This document shows, in pieces, positions 7,325 through 15,941 of a stretch of 64,000 bases of DNA. Origin of the DNA: CAZTGB01 sp964612965 (GTDB lineage Bacteria > Patescibacteriota > Microgenomatia > UBA8517); NCBI GenBank assembly GCA_964612965.1, contig CAZTGB010000002.1, positions 1 through 64,000 of the forward strand, in the 5' to 3' direction. The notes beneath the pieces are model-generated. The model was given only the letters and a program-made list of their open reading frames with translations. It ran no database searches and was not told the DNA's origin. The translations under genes and the position numbers were made by a program. The stretch's first letter is position 1, and every line of letters begins with the position of its first letter.

Positions 7325-8128
7325 TTATCTCCCAAAAGCCTGATAAACTTTCATCCCACGATTCCAAATGAATTTCATTAAGAACCAAAGAACAACTGCC
7401 CAAATAAGTGATATATAAGCCCCTTGCAAAAACATAGCCGTCGAAACTTTTCCAATATAAATTTGTATTGGAAAGAATATCATGTATGGAAAAGGTAGCA
7501 TCATTAAAACCTTTTGAAAACTAATCGGTAAAATATCTATTGGAAATAGTGAACCAGACAAAAACTCCACAATTATTACAGTTACTATAAAGTGTCCCCC
7601 CCAACCAAGCTCAGGTGCCCAAAAAGGAATCGATGAAACCATAAACAAAATTGTGAAGTATATAAAAACCGCAACCACAATTGAAAAAATGAACATGAGA
7701 ATTACTCCAAAATTAGTTTGAAAATATAAAGTAGGACGCAGAATCAAAAAAAGTATTGTAAATTCAGCCACAGCAAAGGATAAATTTAGAGCCTTGCTTG
7801 ACAAATCGCGAGTCCACCAATATTTGAAATAATTCATAGGACGAATTAGATAATTAGACAAATCCCCATTAGCAATATCTCCCGCCACATCAATTGCACG
7901 AGCCGAAAGAACCAAAGCCCGAACTATTAAGGTTCCAAAAATATAAGTCAAAATACCCTCCCTGTTATAGCCAAATATATTTACTGAAGTATTTATAAAA
8001 ATTGCACTCCACAAGAAGTAATTGATAAGAATTTGGACAATATTTCTAACCCTCCACATTATGAAATTTACTTTGTATGCAAACTCTTGTTGAAAAGAAA
8101 TTTTGAAGATTGTTAAATATTTTCTCAC
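7325..8128 (-). CDS. ABC-2 type permease (COG4587/DUF990-like)
   Basis: A 267-residue polytopic membrane protein, partner of the permease downstream. It has the shared motif ANGDLSNYLIRPMNYF at about 85-100 and about six hydrophobic helices. It lies 15 bp after the ATPase gene, giving the order ATPase, permease, permease, as in the COG4586/4587/3694 exporters. The two permeases would form a heterodimer in the inner membrane. Confidence 0.88.
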   Translation of the reverse strand: MRKYLTIFKISFQQEFAYKVNFIMWRVRNIVQILINYFLWSAIFINTSVNIFGYNREGILTYIFGTLIVRALVLSARAIDVAGDIANGDLSNYLIRPMNYFKYWWTRDLSSKALNLSFAVAEFTILFLILRPTLYFQTNFGVILMFIFSIVVAVFIYFTILFMVSSIPFWAPELGWGGHFIVTVIIVEFLSGSLFPIDILPISFQKVLMMLPFPYMIFFPIQIYIGKVSTAMFLQGAYISLIWAVVLWFLMKFIWNRGMKVYQAFGR

Positions 8129-8143
8129 AAGTTTTTATTCAAA

Positions 8144-9133
8144 TTATTTTTTCCTTAACTCTCCTTTAAAGACTTTTCGAATAACATCCTCAATTGGTAC
8201 CTCCTCAATTGTTAAATCTTCAACTGGAAAGTTTTGAAGAAGTTCACTAGCCGCAACCGCGGTAGTACTTCTAGGAACTGATATTACAACCTCTGGAAAT
8301 TTAATACTTTTTACTTTTCCAATTGTTTCTAAGTTTCCTATATTATCCTCGCTACTTAAAGTTGCTTTAATTATTTTTTCTTTTGCAAATTTAGAAACCA
8401 ACTCCTCAAGCGCCCCATCAAAAAGAATTTTTCCCTCATCAATTACTATAACTCTCCTTGCCAAATTGGCTACATCATCCATATTATGAGAGGTTAAAAT
8501 TATGGTAGCCCCATATTTTTTATTGTATTCATAAATAAAGTCTCGCATTTTGGCCTGTGCCACAACATCAAGGCCAATAGTCGGTTCATCAAGAAATAAT
8601 ACCTTCGGCTTATGAAGTAGGGCCGCAACAAGTTCCATCCTCATACGCTGTCCTAAAGAAAGTTTTCTAACAGGAGTATTAAGAAACTTATCAACATCCA
8701 AAAGGTCAACTAATTCCTTTAAACTTTCTTGATATGTTTTGGTTGGGATTTCATATATGGCTCGATTAAGTTCGAAGGTCTCAATGGCGGGTAAATCCCA
8801 CCAAAGCTGATTTTTCTGCCCCATGACAAGGGCAATTTGCTTAAGAAATTCAGGGTCTCTCTCCCAAGAATCAAATCCCAATACCGATACAAAGCCAGAG
8901 GTGGGGTATAGTAACCCCGACAAAGTTTTTAAAGTGGTGGTCTTACCCGCCCCATTAGGCCCAATGAATCCAACAAGTTCCCCAGGTTGGATTGTAAAAG
9001 AAACACCACGTAGCGCATGAATGTTTTTTTTCTTTGGAGAAAATATTGATTTAATAGCACCCCCAAGTCCAGGAAGTTTTTCAGTCACTTCAAAGTTTTT
9101 AACCAGATGATCAACAACGATGGCTTTGTCCAT
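8144..9133 (-). CDS. ABC transporter ATP-binding protein (COG4586-like)
   Basis: Drives the ABC-2 exporter encoded downstream. Walker A GPNGAGKTTT is at about 58-67, the Q-loop region is MGQKNQLWWDLP, the signature is LSLGQRMRMELV, Walker B is VLFLDEPTIGLD and the switch His is in TSHNMDD. At 329 residues it has a C-terminal accessory domain of about 85 residues after the NBD, usual in this subfamily. A TGG-TATACT box (minus, 9141-9146) ends 7 nt before the ATG, predicting a leaderless message. Confidence 0.95.
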   Translation of the reverse strand: MDKAIVVDHLVKNFEVTEKLPGLGGAIKSIFSPKKKNIHALRGVSFTIQPGELVGFIGPNGAGKTTTLKTLSGLLYPTSGFVSVLGFDSWERDPEFLKQIALVMGQKNQLWWDLPAIETFELNRAIYEIPTKTYQESLKELVDLLDVDKFLNTPVRKLSLGQRMRMELVAALLHKPKVLFLDEPTIGLDVVAQAKMRDFIYEYNKKYGATIILTSHNMDDVANLARRVIVIDEGKILFDGALEELVSKFAKEKIIKATLSSEDNIGNLETIGKVKSIKFPEVVISVPRSTTAVAASELLQNFPVEDLTIEEVPIEDVIRKVFKGELRKK

Positions 9134-9140
9134 ACTTAAA

Positions 9141-9149
9141 AGTATACCA
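9141..9149 (-). promoter_or_regulatory. promoter of ABC exporter operon (extended -10)
   Basis: TGG-TATACT, hexamer at 9141-9146, 7 nt before the ATG at 9133. A transcription start at the start codon is predicted. Confidence 0.55.
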
Positions 9150-9152
9150 AAA

Positions 9153-9431
9153 TTACTTAGTTACCTGCCTTCGAAGTTTTTTACCTGGAGTAAATTTAGG
9201 AACTCTATGAGGTTTGATTGTCACAAACTTATCTGTCTTTGGAATTTTAACTGTTTTTTCTTTTCTGAGGTTACTTCTTTCAAATGTTCCAAATCCTGAA
9301 AGAACAACTTTTTCACCTTTCCCAAGTATTCTTCCTATTTCATCTAAAAATACTTCAATTGCTTCTTCTGCCCCCCTTTTTGTTAAATGAGCTTTCCTGG
9401 AAACAAGTTCTATTAAATCTCTTTTTGTCAT
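9153..9431 (-). CDS. hup: HU family DNA-binding protein
   Basis: Nucleoid protein that binds and bends DNA as a dimer. It has the helical N-terminus MTKRDLIELVSRKA, the GFGTFE turn (about 43-48) and the DNA-binding arm ending KPHRVPKFTPGKKLR. I start it at the ATG at 9431 (92 residues); the upstream ATG would add nine residues lacking in the family. A consensus promoter precedes it (TTGACA at 9465-9470, 17 bp, TATATT at 9442-9447), giving a leader of only about 4 nt. Confidence 0.97.
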   Translation of the reverse strand: MTKRDLIELVSRKAHLTKRGAEEAIEVFLDEIGRILGKGEKVVLSGFGTFERSNLRKEKTVKIPKTDKFVTIKPHRVPKFTPGKKLRRQVTK

Positions 9432-9441
9432 ACCTGTGACG

Positions 9442-9470
9442 AATATAATGAATTGCAACTAATATGTCAA
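9442..9470 (-). promoter_or_regulatory. HU promoter (TTGACA-17-TATATT)
   Basis: On the minus strand, -35 TTGACA at 9465-9470 and -10 TATATT at 9442-9447 with a 17-bp spacer. This is one of the best sigma-70-type promoters in the window. Confidence 0.85.
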
Positions 9471-9506
9471 GTTTTTGGGCAAAAACTACCAGGGCCCTGA
9501 CTGGCC

Positions 9507-9590
9507 AAGCTTTGCTTTTGCCAAAGGCTTAAGCTTTGCTTTTGCCAAAGGCTTAAGCTTTGCTTTTGCCAAAGGCTTAAGCTTTGCTTA
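9507..9590. repeat. 24-bp tandem repeat, 3 units plus partial, after rny stop
   Basis: Three perfect copies of a 24-bp unit starting AAGCTTTGCTTTTGCC and ending AAAGGCTT (9507-9578), then half a unit that runs into the rny stop codon (9588-9590). Read on the rny strand each unit can fold, because AAGC-c-TTTG-g-C pairs with GCAAAGCTT. The half unit is the same AAGC-AAA-GCTT micro-hairpin seen after many stop codons in the ribosomal operons, so this looks like a local expansion of that element. Confidence 0.9.
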
Positions 9591-10751
9591 TTTTGCAGAA
9601 GTGGTTTCAGTCGCTCGTGTTTCACGAATTACCGTTACTTTTACTTGTCCTGCATATTCAGCTTCTTTTTCTAATTTTCTTGCAATGTCATGTGCAAGCA
9701 CTGTCAGTTTATCATCATCTACTTCTTCTGGGTTAACAAGAACTCTAACATCACGTCCCGCTTGGAACGCAAAAACATTCTCAATTCCGTCAAATCCCCT
9801 AGCAACTTCCTCAATCTTAGTCATCCTTTTTACATAACCTTCGTGTGGTTCATAGCGAGCCCCAGGACGACTCCCTGATATTGCATCGGCAACCCAAACA
9901 ACAACGCTTTCGTTTGAAGAAAATGGTCTGTCTTCGTGATGTTCTGCAACAGTTGCTACAACTTCCTTTGGAATTCCATATTTCTTAAGAAGATTTACAC
10001 CAAGTTCAACGTGATTTCCTTCTTCGTCAGTTACAATCTTTCCGACATCATGAAGTAAACACCCCAATCTAACAGTGTCTACATTTGCTCCAATCTCAGT
10101 AGCAATTGCTACTCCCATTTTTGTCTCTTCAATTGTGTGAATTCCAAGATTTTGTCCGTATGAAGTTCTAAATTTATATCTCCCAATCATTTTTATTAGA
10201 TCAAGTGGGAGGTTATATACACCACATTCATGTGCGATTTTCTTTCCTTCTTCCAAAAGGACATCTTCCATGGAAGACTTAACTTGTTTGATTACCTCTT
10301 CAATCCTAGAAGGTTGAATTCTAGCGTCCTTAATAAGAATCTCAAGAGCGCGTCTTGCAATTTCTCGTCTTATTGAATCAAAAGAGGAAAGTCTAATGTC
10401 ATTTGTTTCATCTATCTCAATCTCAACCCCCGCTTCTTTTTCAAAAGCACGTATATTGCGTCCCCCAGCCCCAATTATTCGACCCTTAACATCCTCGTTG
10501 GGAACGGTAACTGAAGAAACCGTGTATTCTGCAACGTATCCTGTAGCTCCATGTTTCATGGCATCAAGAAGAATTTCCTGAGCTTTTTCATTAGCATCTT
10601 CTCGGATTTTTTCTTCCGCTTGTCTAATCTTTTTAGCAATTTCACCCGTTAAATCCTTTTGAACCTCATCAAGAAGAGCGCGCTTTGCCTCATCCACAGT
10701 CATATTGGCAACTTTAGCCAGTTTAGTCTTGTAATCGTCTTGTATCGTCAT
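9588..10751 (-). CDS. rny: ribonuclease Y without membrane anchor
   Basis: Endoribonuclease that starts mRNA decay. It has a short coiled-coil-like start (about 35-65), a KH domain with GRIIGAGGRNIRAFE (about 90-104; usual GRIIGREGRNIR) and an HD domain with the catalytic HD in LLHDVGK (about 234-235), then VAEHHED. At 387 residues it is about 130 shorter than usual: the N-terminal membrane helix and most of the coiled coil are missing. Codons upstream of the ATG meet a TAA with no other start, so the short form is genuine in this assembly. It would be cytosolic. Confidence 0.93.
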   Translation of the reverse strand: MTIQDDYKTKLAKVANMTVDEAKRALLDEVQKDLTGEIAKKIRQAEEKIREDANEKAQEILLDAMKHGATGYVAEYTVSSVTVPNEDVKGRIIGAGGRNIRAFEKEAGVEIEIDETNDIRLSSFDSIRREIARRALEILIKDARIQPSRIEEVIKQVKSSMEDVLLEEGKKIAHECGVYNLPLDLIKMIGRYKFRTSYGQNLGIHTIEETKMGVAIATEIGANVDTVRLGCLLHDVGKIVTDEEGNHVELGVNLLKKYGIPKEVVATVAEHHEDRPFSSNESVVVWVADAISGSRPGARYEPHEGYVKRMTKIEEVARGFDGIENVFAFQAGRDVRVLVNPEEVDDDKLTVLAHDIARKLEKEAEYAGQVKVTVIRETRATETTSAK

Positions 10752-10857
10752 AATATAAAGAAGCCAAAGATGTAGAAACCTTTAAATTTTAAGGGTTTTG
10801 AAAGAAGCGATATTTAATACCTTCTTATCCATATCTTTGACTCTAAGGTGCATTTTA

Positions 10858-11466
10858 CTATTTTGTGACAACCTTTTCAATCACATTCCAACCAAACCCT
10901 TTTCCTGCCAAATATTGAGAAATCTTTTGGCGAGCGATATGAGATTCAAGATTTTTCCATTTATATGCCTTCTTACCTAAAAGGTCTTTTGCTATCTTTT
11001 CTTCATCTATTTCGGTCTCCCCTAATACATTCTCAATTATTTCTTTATCTATTCCTTTCATTCTCAATTCTTGGGTTATATCTCTTTTTGATTTTGACTT
11101 AAAACTTAATCTCTGATCAACCCACCATTTTGCAAATTCTTCATCGTTAAGAAGTTCCAATCGCTTTAAGCGATCGGTAAGTTTTGAGTGAAGACTTTCG
11201 TGAACTTTTTTTCTTTTAAAATAATCTTTTATTTCTTTCTCGGATCTTGGACGGAGTGTTACCCACATTAAAAGTTTATCTAGTACCTTTTGAAACTCTG
11301 ATTTTTTAACAATTTCATTAACTTGCTCCTCTGTTAACTCTTGATCAACTTTAAGATGAAGTAAAACAAAATTATCCAGATCAATTCCAAATCCAAATTT
11401 ATCATCCAAATAAACATTTACTCTTTTTTTATTCTTTTGTGGCTTTATGGAAGTAATAATTGGCAT
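10858..11466 (-). CDS. recX: RecX regulatory protein
   Basis: Binds RecA filaments and limits their activity. A 202-residue basic helical protein with repeated three-helix modules, for example LLMWVTLRPRSEKEIKDYFKRK and LLNDEEFAKWWVDQRL, the family's recognisable repeats. It starts 9 bp after the recA stop, so both are probably on one message and RecX is made with its target. The 106-bp gap to rny holds no other feature I can name. Confidence 0.93.
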   Translation of the reverse strand: MPIITSIKPQKNKKRVNVYLDDKFGFGIDLDNFVLLHLKVDQELTEEQVNEIVKKSEFQKVLDKLLMWVTLRPRSEKEIKDYFKRKKVHESLHSKLTDRLKRLELLNDEEFAKWWVDQRLSFKSKSKRDITQELRMKGIDKEIIENVLGETEIDEEKIAKDLLGKKAYKWKNLESHIARQKISQYLAGKGFGWNVIEKVVTK

Positions 11467-11475
11467 AACGCCATT

Positions 11476-12561
11476 TTACTCTTCTTTCTCTTCTGTCTCC
11501 CCAATCTCTTTTGGAAGAGGTTTTCCTGAAGTCATTAGTTCACGAATTTTCTTGTCTATCTCATCAGCCACTTTTATGTTTTCTCTTAAATAAAGCTTTG
11601 CAGCTTCTTTTCCTTGTGCAACCGGCTTTCCGTTATAGTTAAAGAACGACCCACTCTTACCAATTATCCCAAGTTCAAGCCCCACATCAAGTAGCCCTCC
11701 CATGCGACTTATGCCCTCCGTCTCCATAATGTCAAACTCGGCAACGCGAAGTGGGGGTGCTACTTTATTCTTAACAATTCGGGCGCGATGTCTCGATCCG
11801 ATTACTTTTTCTCCATCTTTGAGTACTTCGATTCTTCTTGTATCAATTCTTACAGATGAATAAAACTTAAGAGCAAGTCCCCCTGGGGTTGTCTCTGGAT
11901 TTCCAAACATGACTCCAATTTTTTGTCTTAACTGATTAGTAAAAATAAGAACTGTTTTACTTTTTGAAATTGCACCCGTTAATTTTCGAAGTGCCTGACT
12001 CATAAGACGTGCTTGCATCCCCATTACAGCATCCCCCATTTGTCCTTCAAGCTCAGCTTGCGGAACAAGTGCCGCAACTGAATCAACAACAACAACATCA
12101 AGGCCACCAGATCTAATCAAAGTTTCAGTTATCTCCAAGGCCTGCTCACCCGTATCAGGTTGGCTCATTAAAAGATTATCCAAATCCACCCCAATGACTT
12201 CAGCTCTTTGAGGATCAAGTGCGTGTTCTGCATCAACAAATGCACACTGTCCACCCATTTTTTGAGCTTCAGCGATAACAGATAGCGCTAGTGTTGTTTT
12301 ACCTGACGCCTCTGGCCCATAGATTTCAACTATACGACCTCGTGGTAATCCCCCAACCCCAAGTGCAAGGTCTATTGCAATTGAACCGGTTGAAATAACA
12401 TCTATCTTCATTTGCTCCGGAGTTCTATCTCCTAAACGCATAATAGAGCCCTTCCCATACTGCTTTTCAATCTGATCCATTGCGAGTTTAATTGCGGAAA
12501 GTCTTGCAGCACCCGCTTCTTGTTTTTTTGGAGTCTCTACTTCATTTTTCTTCTTTGCCAT
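11476..12561 (-). CDS. recA: recombinase RecA
   Basis: ATP-dependent strand exchange and SOS co-protease. Walker [10 protein letters not shown] (about 78-86), [10 protein letters not shown], the Walker B region [12 protein letters not shown] and the L2 loop region [22 protein letters not shown] are all intact. The 361-residue length is usual. The C-terminus is acidic (GETEEKEE). A possible weak promoter (TTGATA, 17 bp, TAAAAG) lies in the 40 bp upstream; no LexA box is evident. Confidence 0.98.
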   Translation of the reverse strand: MAKKKNEVETPKKQEAGAARLSAIKLAMDQIEKQYGKGSIMRLGDRTPEQMKIDVISTGSIAIDLALGVGGLPRGRIVEIYGPEASGKTTLALSVIAEAQKMGGQCAFVDAEHALDPQRAEVIGVDLDNLLMSQPDTGEQALEITETLIRSGGLDVVVVDSVAALVPQAELEGQMGDAVMGMQARLMSQALRKLTGAISKSKTVLIFTNQLRQKIGVMFGNPETTPGGLALKFYSSVRIDTRRIEVLKDGEKVIGSRHRARIVKNKVAPPLRVAEFDIMETEGISRMGGLLDVGLELGIIGKSGSFFNYNGKPVAQGKEAAKLYLRENIKVADEIDKKIRELMTSGKPLPKEIGETEEKEE

Positions 12562-12636
12562 AACTTAAGTCTAACTTTTACACCCTATAAAAATAAATAT
12601 CAAGAACTAATTAATTTCCTTTCTTTATAACCTTTT

Positions 12637-12667
12637 AAGGGATGCTGACAATTTGTCCGTATCCCTT
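12637..12667. other. hairpin between tRNA-Pro and recA
   Basis: AAGGGAT (12637-12643) pairs with ATCCCTT (12661-12667) around an inner GACA/TGTC stem (12647-12650, 12654-12657). It lies between the tRNA gene and recA on the minus strand. No T-run follows on the recA strand, so it may be a processing or leader structure rather than a terminator. Confidence 0.55.
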
Positions 12668-12726
12668 CAAATTCCAATTGTCCAATTTCATCAGACGCTT
12701 AAAAATAAATTCTGAAGAAGATTCTT

Positions 12727-12797
12727 TCGGGAGAAGGTGAATTGAACACCTACCAGACCGACCCCATCGGCCTATTCTACCGTTAAACTATCCCCCG
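12727..12797 (-). tRNA. tRNA-Pro (anticodon GGG)
   Basis: A 71-nt cloverleaf on the minus strand. The acceptor CGGGGGA/TCTCCCG has one G-T pair. The D arm contains GTTTAACGGTAGAAT. The anticodon stem GGCCG/CGGTC holds loop A-T-GGG-G-T, so the anticodon is GGG with G37, typical of proline tRNAs. The T arm is AGGTG-TTCAATT-CACCT and the discriminator is A. CCA is not encoded. It lies upstream of recA on the same strand. Confidence 0.93.
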
Positions 12798-12842
12798 CCA
12801 ACCCTTGTATTCTATCAAACTAAGTGCCTAAAATGAATTCAC

Positions 12843-13506
12843 ATGCAGATCCTCTATATTTCCCTTCTGACAATTATTGCTAGTGCTATTGGAACTTTAA
12901 GTGGCTTTGGAATTTCAACCCTGATGGTTCCAGTGATGCTGCTTTTCCTTCCTCTTCCTTTAACCCTCCTTTTTGTGGGAGTAGTTCATTGGTTTGGAGA
13001 TTTTTGGAAAATATTTCTTTTCAAAAAAGGTCTTAACTGGAAAATTCTTCTCTCTTTTGGAATTCCGGGAATAATAGCGAGCTATATTGGAGCCAGGTTA
13101 ACCTTCAAAATTCCACTGGAACTACTTTCGAGACTTGTAGGGATCTTCTTAATTGCATATGTTGTTTTTATTTTTCTCAAACCAAAATTCAAAGTCAGTC
13201 CTAAAATCCAAACCACTTTCTTGGGAGGAATATTTTCAGGACTTGCGGGAGGACTCACCGGAGTTGGGGGAGGAGCCATTAGAGNNNNNNNNNNCGATAG
13301 ATGCTTCGAGAATACTAGGTTACATTACAGGAGGAACCAAAATCCCAAAAGAACTTTTAATAGGTATGCCTATTTTTATTCTTGCATCCTTTATTGGAGT
13401 AAAAACTGGAAAAATATTAGTAGATAAAATTCCACAAGAAAAATTCAGATTCGTAGTTTCATTCTTTCTTTTGATAATAGGAGTTAAATTCCTTCTCTTC
13501 CCTTAA
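12843..13506 (+). CDS. TauE/SafE (TSUP) family permease, interrupted by assembly gap
   Basis: Membrane permease of the sulfite exporter TauE/SafE family, which moves anions such as sulfite or sulfoacetate; the substrate is unknown here. The N-terminal half (ASAIGTLSGFGISTLMVPV) ends in the second repeat signature GGLTGVGGGAIR at the gap. After the gap IDASRILGYITGG and three further hydrophobic segments complete the fold. Ten Ns at 13285-13294 separate the halves, which are in different frames. Homologues would have about 20 residues there, so the gap is undersized and the gene is probably intact. Confidence 0.88.
13285..13294. other. assembly gap (10 N) inside TSUP gene
   Basis: Unknown bases. 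The two sides are out of frame by one and about 20 residues of the family core are missing, so the true length is probably near 60 bp rather than 10. Confidence 0.9.
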
Positions 13507-13512
13507 AGTAGA

Positions 13513-13917
13513 TTATCTCTTTGGAGATTGTTTCTGGCGTCTTGCTTTTCCACCAGTTCCTACCATTCTTCTTTGTTTTTCTCGCCCATCCCTAGTTAAT
13601 AAATTAGCTTTTCTGAGTGGTATTTTATATTTCTCTTCTGAGATTTCGACTAATGCTCTTGAAATGGCAAGAACTAAACTTTCAAGTTGTCCATTTTTTC
13701 CTCCACCCATAACTCTCGCACTAAAATAATATTTGTCTGAAGTTTCAGTTACTCCAAAAGGCTTAGCTAAAACTTTCTTTTCAAGTTCACTTGGAAAGTA
13801 TTCGTTAGCACTTTTTCCATTAATAGTATTTTCACCCTTTCCTCTAAAAAGGCGAATGCGCGCTGACGATTCTCTTCTTCTACCTACTGCATATGTATAG
13901 TTTAATTTTTTAGCCAT
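13513..13917 (-). CDS. rpsI: 30S ribosomal protein S9
   Basis: Small-subunit protein whose C-terminal tail reaches the P-site tRNA. It shows the family start (YAVGRRRESSARIRL), GGGKNGQLES in the middle and the end KARRQKQSPKR with the terminal Lys-Arg. 134 residues. It follows rplM by 14 bp and is the last gene of the rpoA-rplQ-rplM-rpsI run. It faces the TSUP permease stop 6 bp away. Confidence 0.98.
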   Translation of the reverse strand: MAKKLNYTYAVGRRRESSARIRLFRGKGENTINGKSANEYFPSELEKKVLAKPFGVTETSDKYYFSARVMGGGKNGQLESLVLAISRALVEISEEKYKIPLRKANLLTRDGREKQRRMVGTGGKARRQKQSPKR

Positions 13918-13931
13918 TTTTTAATCTTTAC

Positions 13932-14375
13932 TTATTTAGTTTCCGCTTTTACTTCTTTTTCTTTAAATTTTTTCTCGTAAGTATTTGTATTTCCAATAAG
14001 CACCTTTAATCTTGCCATTCTAAACTTCTTAAGTCTATTGTCGGGTAACATTCCGTTAACTGCATGTTCAATTATCCTATTTGGAGCCTTCTCCATCATT
14101 CGCCCGTAAGTTACCTCCTTAAACCCTCCAGGATAGCCTGAGTGGCCACGGTAGAGCTTCTGAGACGCCTTCTTACCGCTTACTGTGATCTTCTCACTGT
14201 TAAGTATCACTACATAGTCTCCAATATCCATATGATTTGAAAACTCAGCCTTACCCTTACCCATTAAGAGCCCAGCGACTTTGGTTGAAAGCCTGCCCAG
14301 TATTTCTCCTTTTGCATCAATTAGATGCCACACTCTTTTTATTTCTCCTTGTTTTGGTTGGTATGTTCTTTTCAT
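13932..14375 (-). CDS. rplM: 50S ribosomal protein L13
   Basis: Early-assembling large-subunit protein. The typical WHLIDAKGEILGRLSTKVAGLL start and the KLYRGHSGYPGG motif are present. 147 residues with a short Lys-rich tail. The usual rplM-rpsI pair is kept. Upstream, the rplQ-rplM gap holds an AGC-GAA-GCT micro-hairpin (14388-14396). Confidence 0.98.
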   Translation of the reverse strand: MKRTYQPKQGEIKRVWHLIDAKGEILGRLSTKVAGLLMGKGKAEFSNHMDIGDYVVILNSEKITVSGKKASQKLYRGHSGYPGGFKEVTYGRMMEKAPNRIIEHAVNGMLPDNRLKKFRMARLKVLIGNTNTYEKKFKEKEVKAETK

Positions 14376-14409
14376 AATATTCTAACGAGCTTCGCTTATA
14401 ATTTAACTA

Positions 14410-14862
14410 TTATTTCTTTTCAGTTTTAGTCTCTTTGGTCACTTTTGTTTCCTTTTTTGTTTTAACTTTCTTTTCCTTAGGTTCTTTCTTTACCTCTTCA
14501 TCCATCTTCTCGGTCCACTCTATTCTAACCATTGTAGCGTTATCGCCTTTTCGAGGACCTAAGTTAATGATTCTAGTATATCCCGAAGTTCTTTCTTTAA
14601 ATGATCCAGCAACGGTATTAAAGAGTTTGTCTGTAGCATCCTTTGCATTATCTAAAGTTGCAAAAGCTCTACGTCTTGCGGAAAGGGTTGCCTTTTTAGC
14701 TAGTGTTACAGCTTTTTCAATTTCTCTTTGAACAGCTTTAGCTTTGGCTTTAGTTGTTACTATTTTTCCACTCAAAATCATCGCCCTGGTTAAGCTTGCA
14801 AATAATGCTTCGCGTGCTGGACGACTTCGACTGAGTTTGCGACCAAAAACCTTTTTAATCAT
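14410..14862 (-). CDS. rplQ: 50S ribosomal protein L17
   Basis: Large-subunit protein near the exit tunnel. The start MIKKVFGRKLSRSRPAREALF matches the family, so I use the ATG at 14862, not the ATG ten codons earlier. The conserved core ends at about residue 115 (ATMVRIEWTEK); after it comes a tail of about 30 residues made mostly of Lys, Glu and Thr, unlike short L17 proteins. It sits just after rpoA, as in most bacteria. Confidence 0.97.
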   Translation of the reverse strand: MIKKVFGRKLSRSRPAREALFASLTRAMILSGKIVTTKAKAKAVQREIEKAVTLAKKATLSARRRAFATLDNAKDATDKLFNTVAGSFKERTSGYTRIINLGPRKGDNATMVRIEWTEKMDEEVKKEPKEKKVKTKKETKVTKETKTEKK

Positions 14863-14911
14863 ATTTGTAAATAAACAGATAATCCCCAACACATATCAAA
14901 AATTCAATGGG

Positions 14912-15826
14912 TTAATTCTTGAGGAACTCGACTCCCTTTGTGCCAAGGGCTGCAGCGATAATCTTCAAAGACTTTTCCCCTAAGTTTCTAACTTTTACCA
15001 AATCCTCTTTCCTGGCTTTTACCAAATCCTCAACTGTTTCGTATCCCACTTTGATTAATGCATTAGCAACGCGGGTTGGAAGTCCCACTTCTTCTACTGA
15101 TAATTTTCCAACTGGACCCAAATCAGCAACAACCACTTCTTCTACTTTCTCAACTTTTTTTGGATTAACCACTTGATTAAAGTAAGAAACTAAAGTTCTT
15201 GCAGCTTGAGTTAGAGCATCCTTAGGTTTAATAGTTCCATCTGTCCAAACTTCTAAAATCAGCTTATCATAGTTGGTCAACCTCCCAACACGAGTCTCCT
15301 CAATCTTGTAGCTTACACGTTTAACGGGAGAGAACGATGCATCAACCGGGATTACTCCAACAGTATTAACAGATCTTTCCTCAGCAGGTGAGTAACCAAC
15401 TCCAATATCAACCATGATTTCGGCTGAAAGCTTTGTTCCTTTATTTAAGTTAGCAAGCACTAAGTCTGGATTGGCAACCCTAACTCCTCCTGAAACTTTA
15501 ATATCTCCGGCTTTAACTTCTCGAGCTCCTGTTACATCAAGTGTGGCTTTTGTAGCCTCCTTGACACTTCCTTCAAATCTAACTTTCTTAAGATTTAAGA
15601 TAAACTCAACAATATCTTCCTTCATCCCGGTTAGGGTTGAGAATTGATGTTTGACACCTGCAATTTTAACTGAAGTTACTGAAAGTCCTGGGAGTGAAGT
15701 CAATAAAACTCGTCTTAAAGAGTTTCCAAGGGTAAGTCCATAGCCCTGCAATAGAGGAGTTACGACAAACTTGCCGTAATCATCTTTTCCTAATTCTTCT
15801 TTAATCTCAAAAATTGGTTCGTCCAT
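14912..15826 (-). CDS. rpoA: RNA polymerase alpha subunit
   Basis: Scaffold subunit of RNA polymerase. The N-terminal dimerisation domain (about 1-225) has the GYGLTLGNSLRRVLL motif. The alpha-CTD (about 240-300, LPTRVANALIKVGY...VRNLGEKSLKII) that contacts DNA and activators is kept. 304 residues. A promoter in front of it (TTGAAA, 17 bp, TAAAAT) suggests that rpoA-rplQ-rplM-rpsI can be transcribed apart from the genes upstream. Confidence 0.98.
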   Translation of the reverse strand: MDEPIFEIKEELGKDDYGKFVVTPLLQGYGLTLGNSLRRVLLTSLPGLSVTSVKIAGVKHQFSTLTGMKEDIVEFILNLKKVRFEGSVKEATKATLDVTGAREVKAGDIKVSGGVRVANPDLVLANLNKGTKLSAEIMVDIGVGYSPAEERSVNTVGVIPVDASFSPVKRVSYKIEETRVGRLTNYDKLILEVWTDGTIKPKDALTQAARTLVSYFNQVVNPKKVEKVEEVVVADLGPVGKLSVEEVGLPTRVANALIKVGYETVEDLVKARKEDLVKVRNLGEKSLKIIAAALGTKGVEFLKN

Positions 15827-15853
15827 TTTTATTTCTTAAGCCTCAATTTCGGT

Positions 15854-15882
15854 ATTTTACCTCAATCTTAAGGCATTTTCAA
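15854..15882 (-). promoter_or_regulatory. rpoA promoter (TTGAAA-17-TAAAAT)
   Basis: On the minus strand, -35 TTGAAA at 15877-15882 and -10 TAAAAT at 15854-15859, spacer 17 bp, in the unusually long 115-bp rpsD-rpoA gap. The predicted leader is about 20 nt. Confidence 0.65.
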
Positions 15883-15941
15883 CACTATCTTCATTTTAGG
15901 CCAAAAAAGACCAACTTCCCAGCTAATTTGACTGAAACAGA

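Noticed and set aside
9507..9578. CRISPR array
   Set aside because: The units are contiguous 24-bp repeats with no unique spacers and no cas genes are present.
9475..9837. Plus-strand reading frame with repeated Phe-Ala-Lys-Gly-Leu-Ser units
   Set aside because: It is only the 24-bp tandem repeat read in an open frame and then the antisense of rny; no start signal.
13153..13506. Second reading frame overlapping the TSUP gene as a separate gene
   Set aside because: The part after the gap continues the TSUP family sequence; the frame change comes from the wrong N-gap length.
15883..15941. Terminator after rpsD
   Set aside because: A T6 run is present on the minus strand but no stable stem precedes it.
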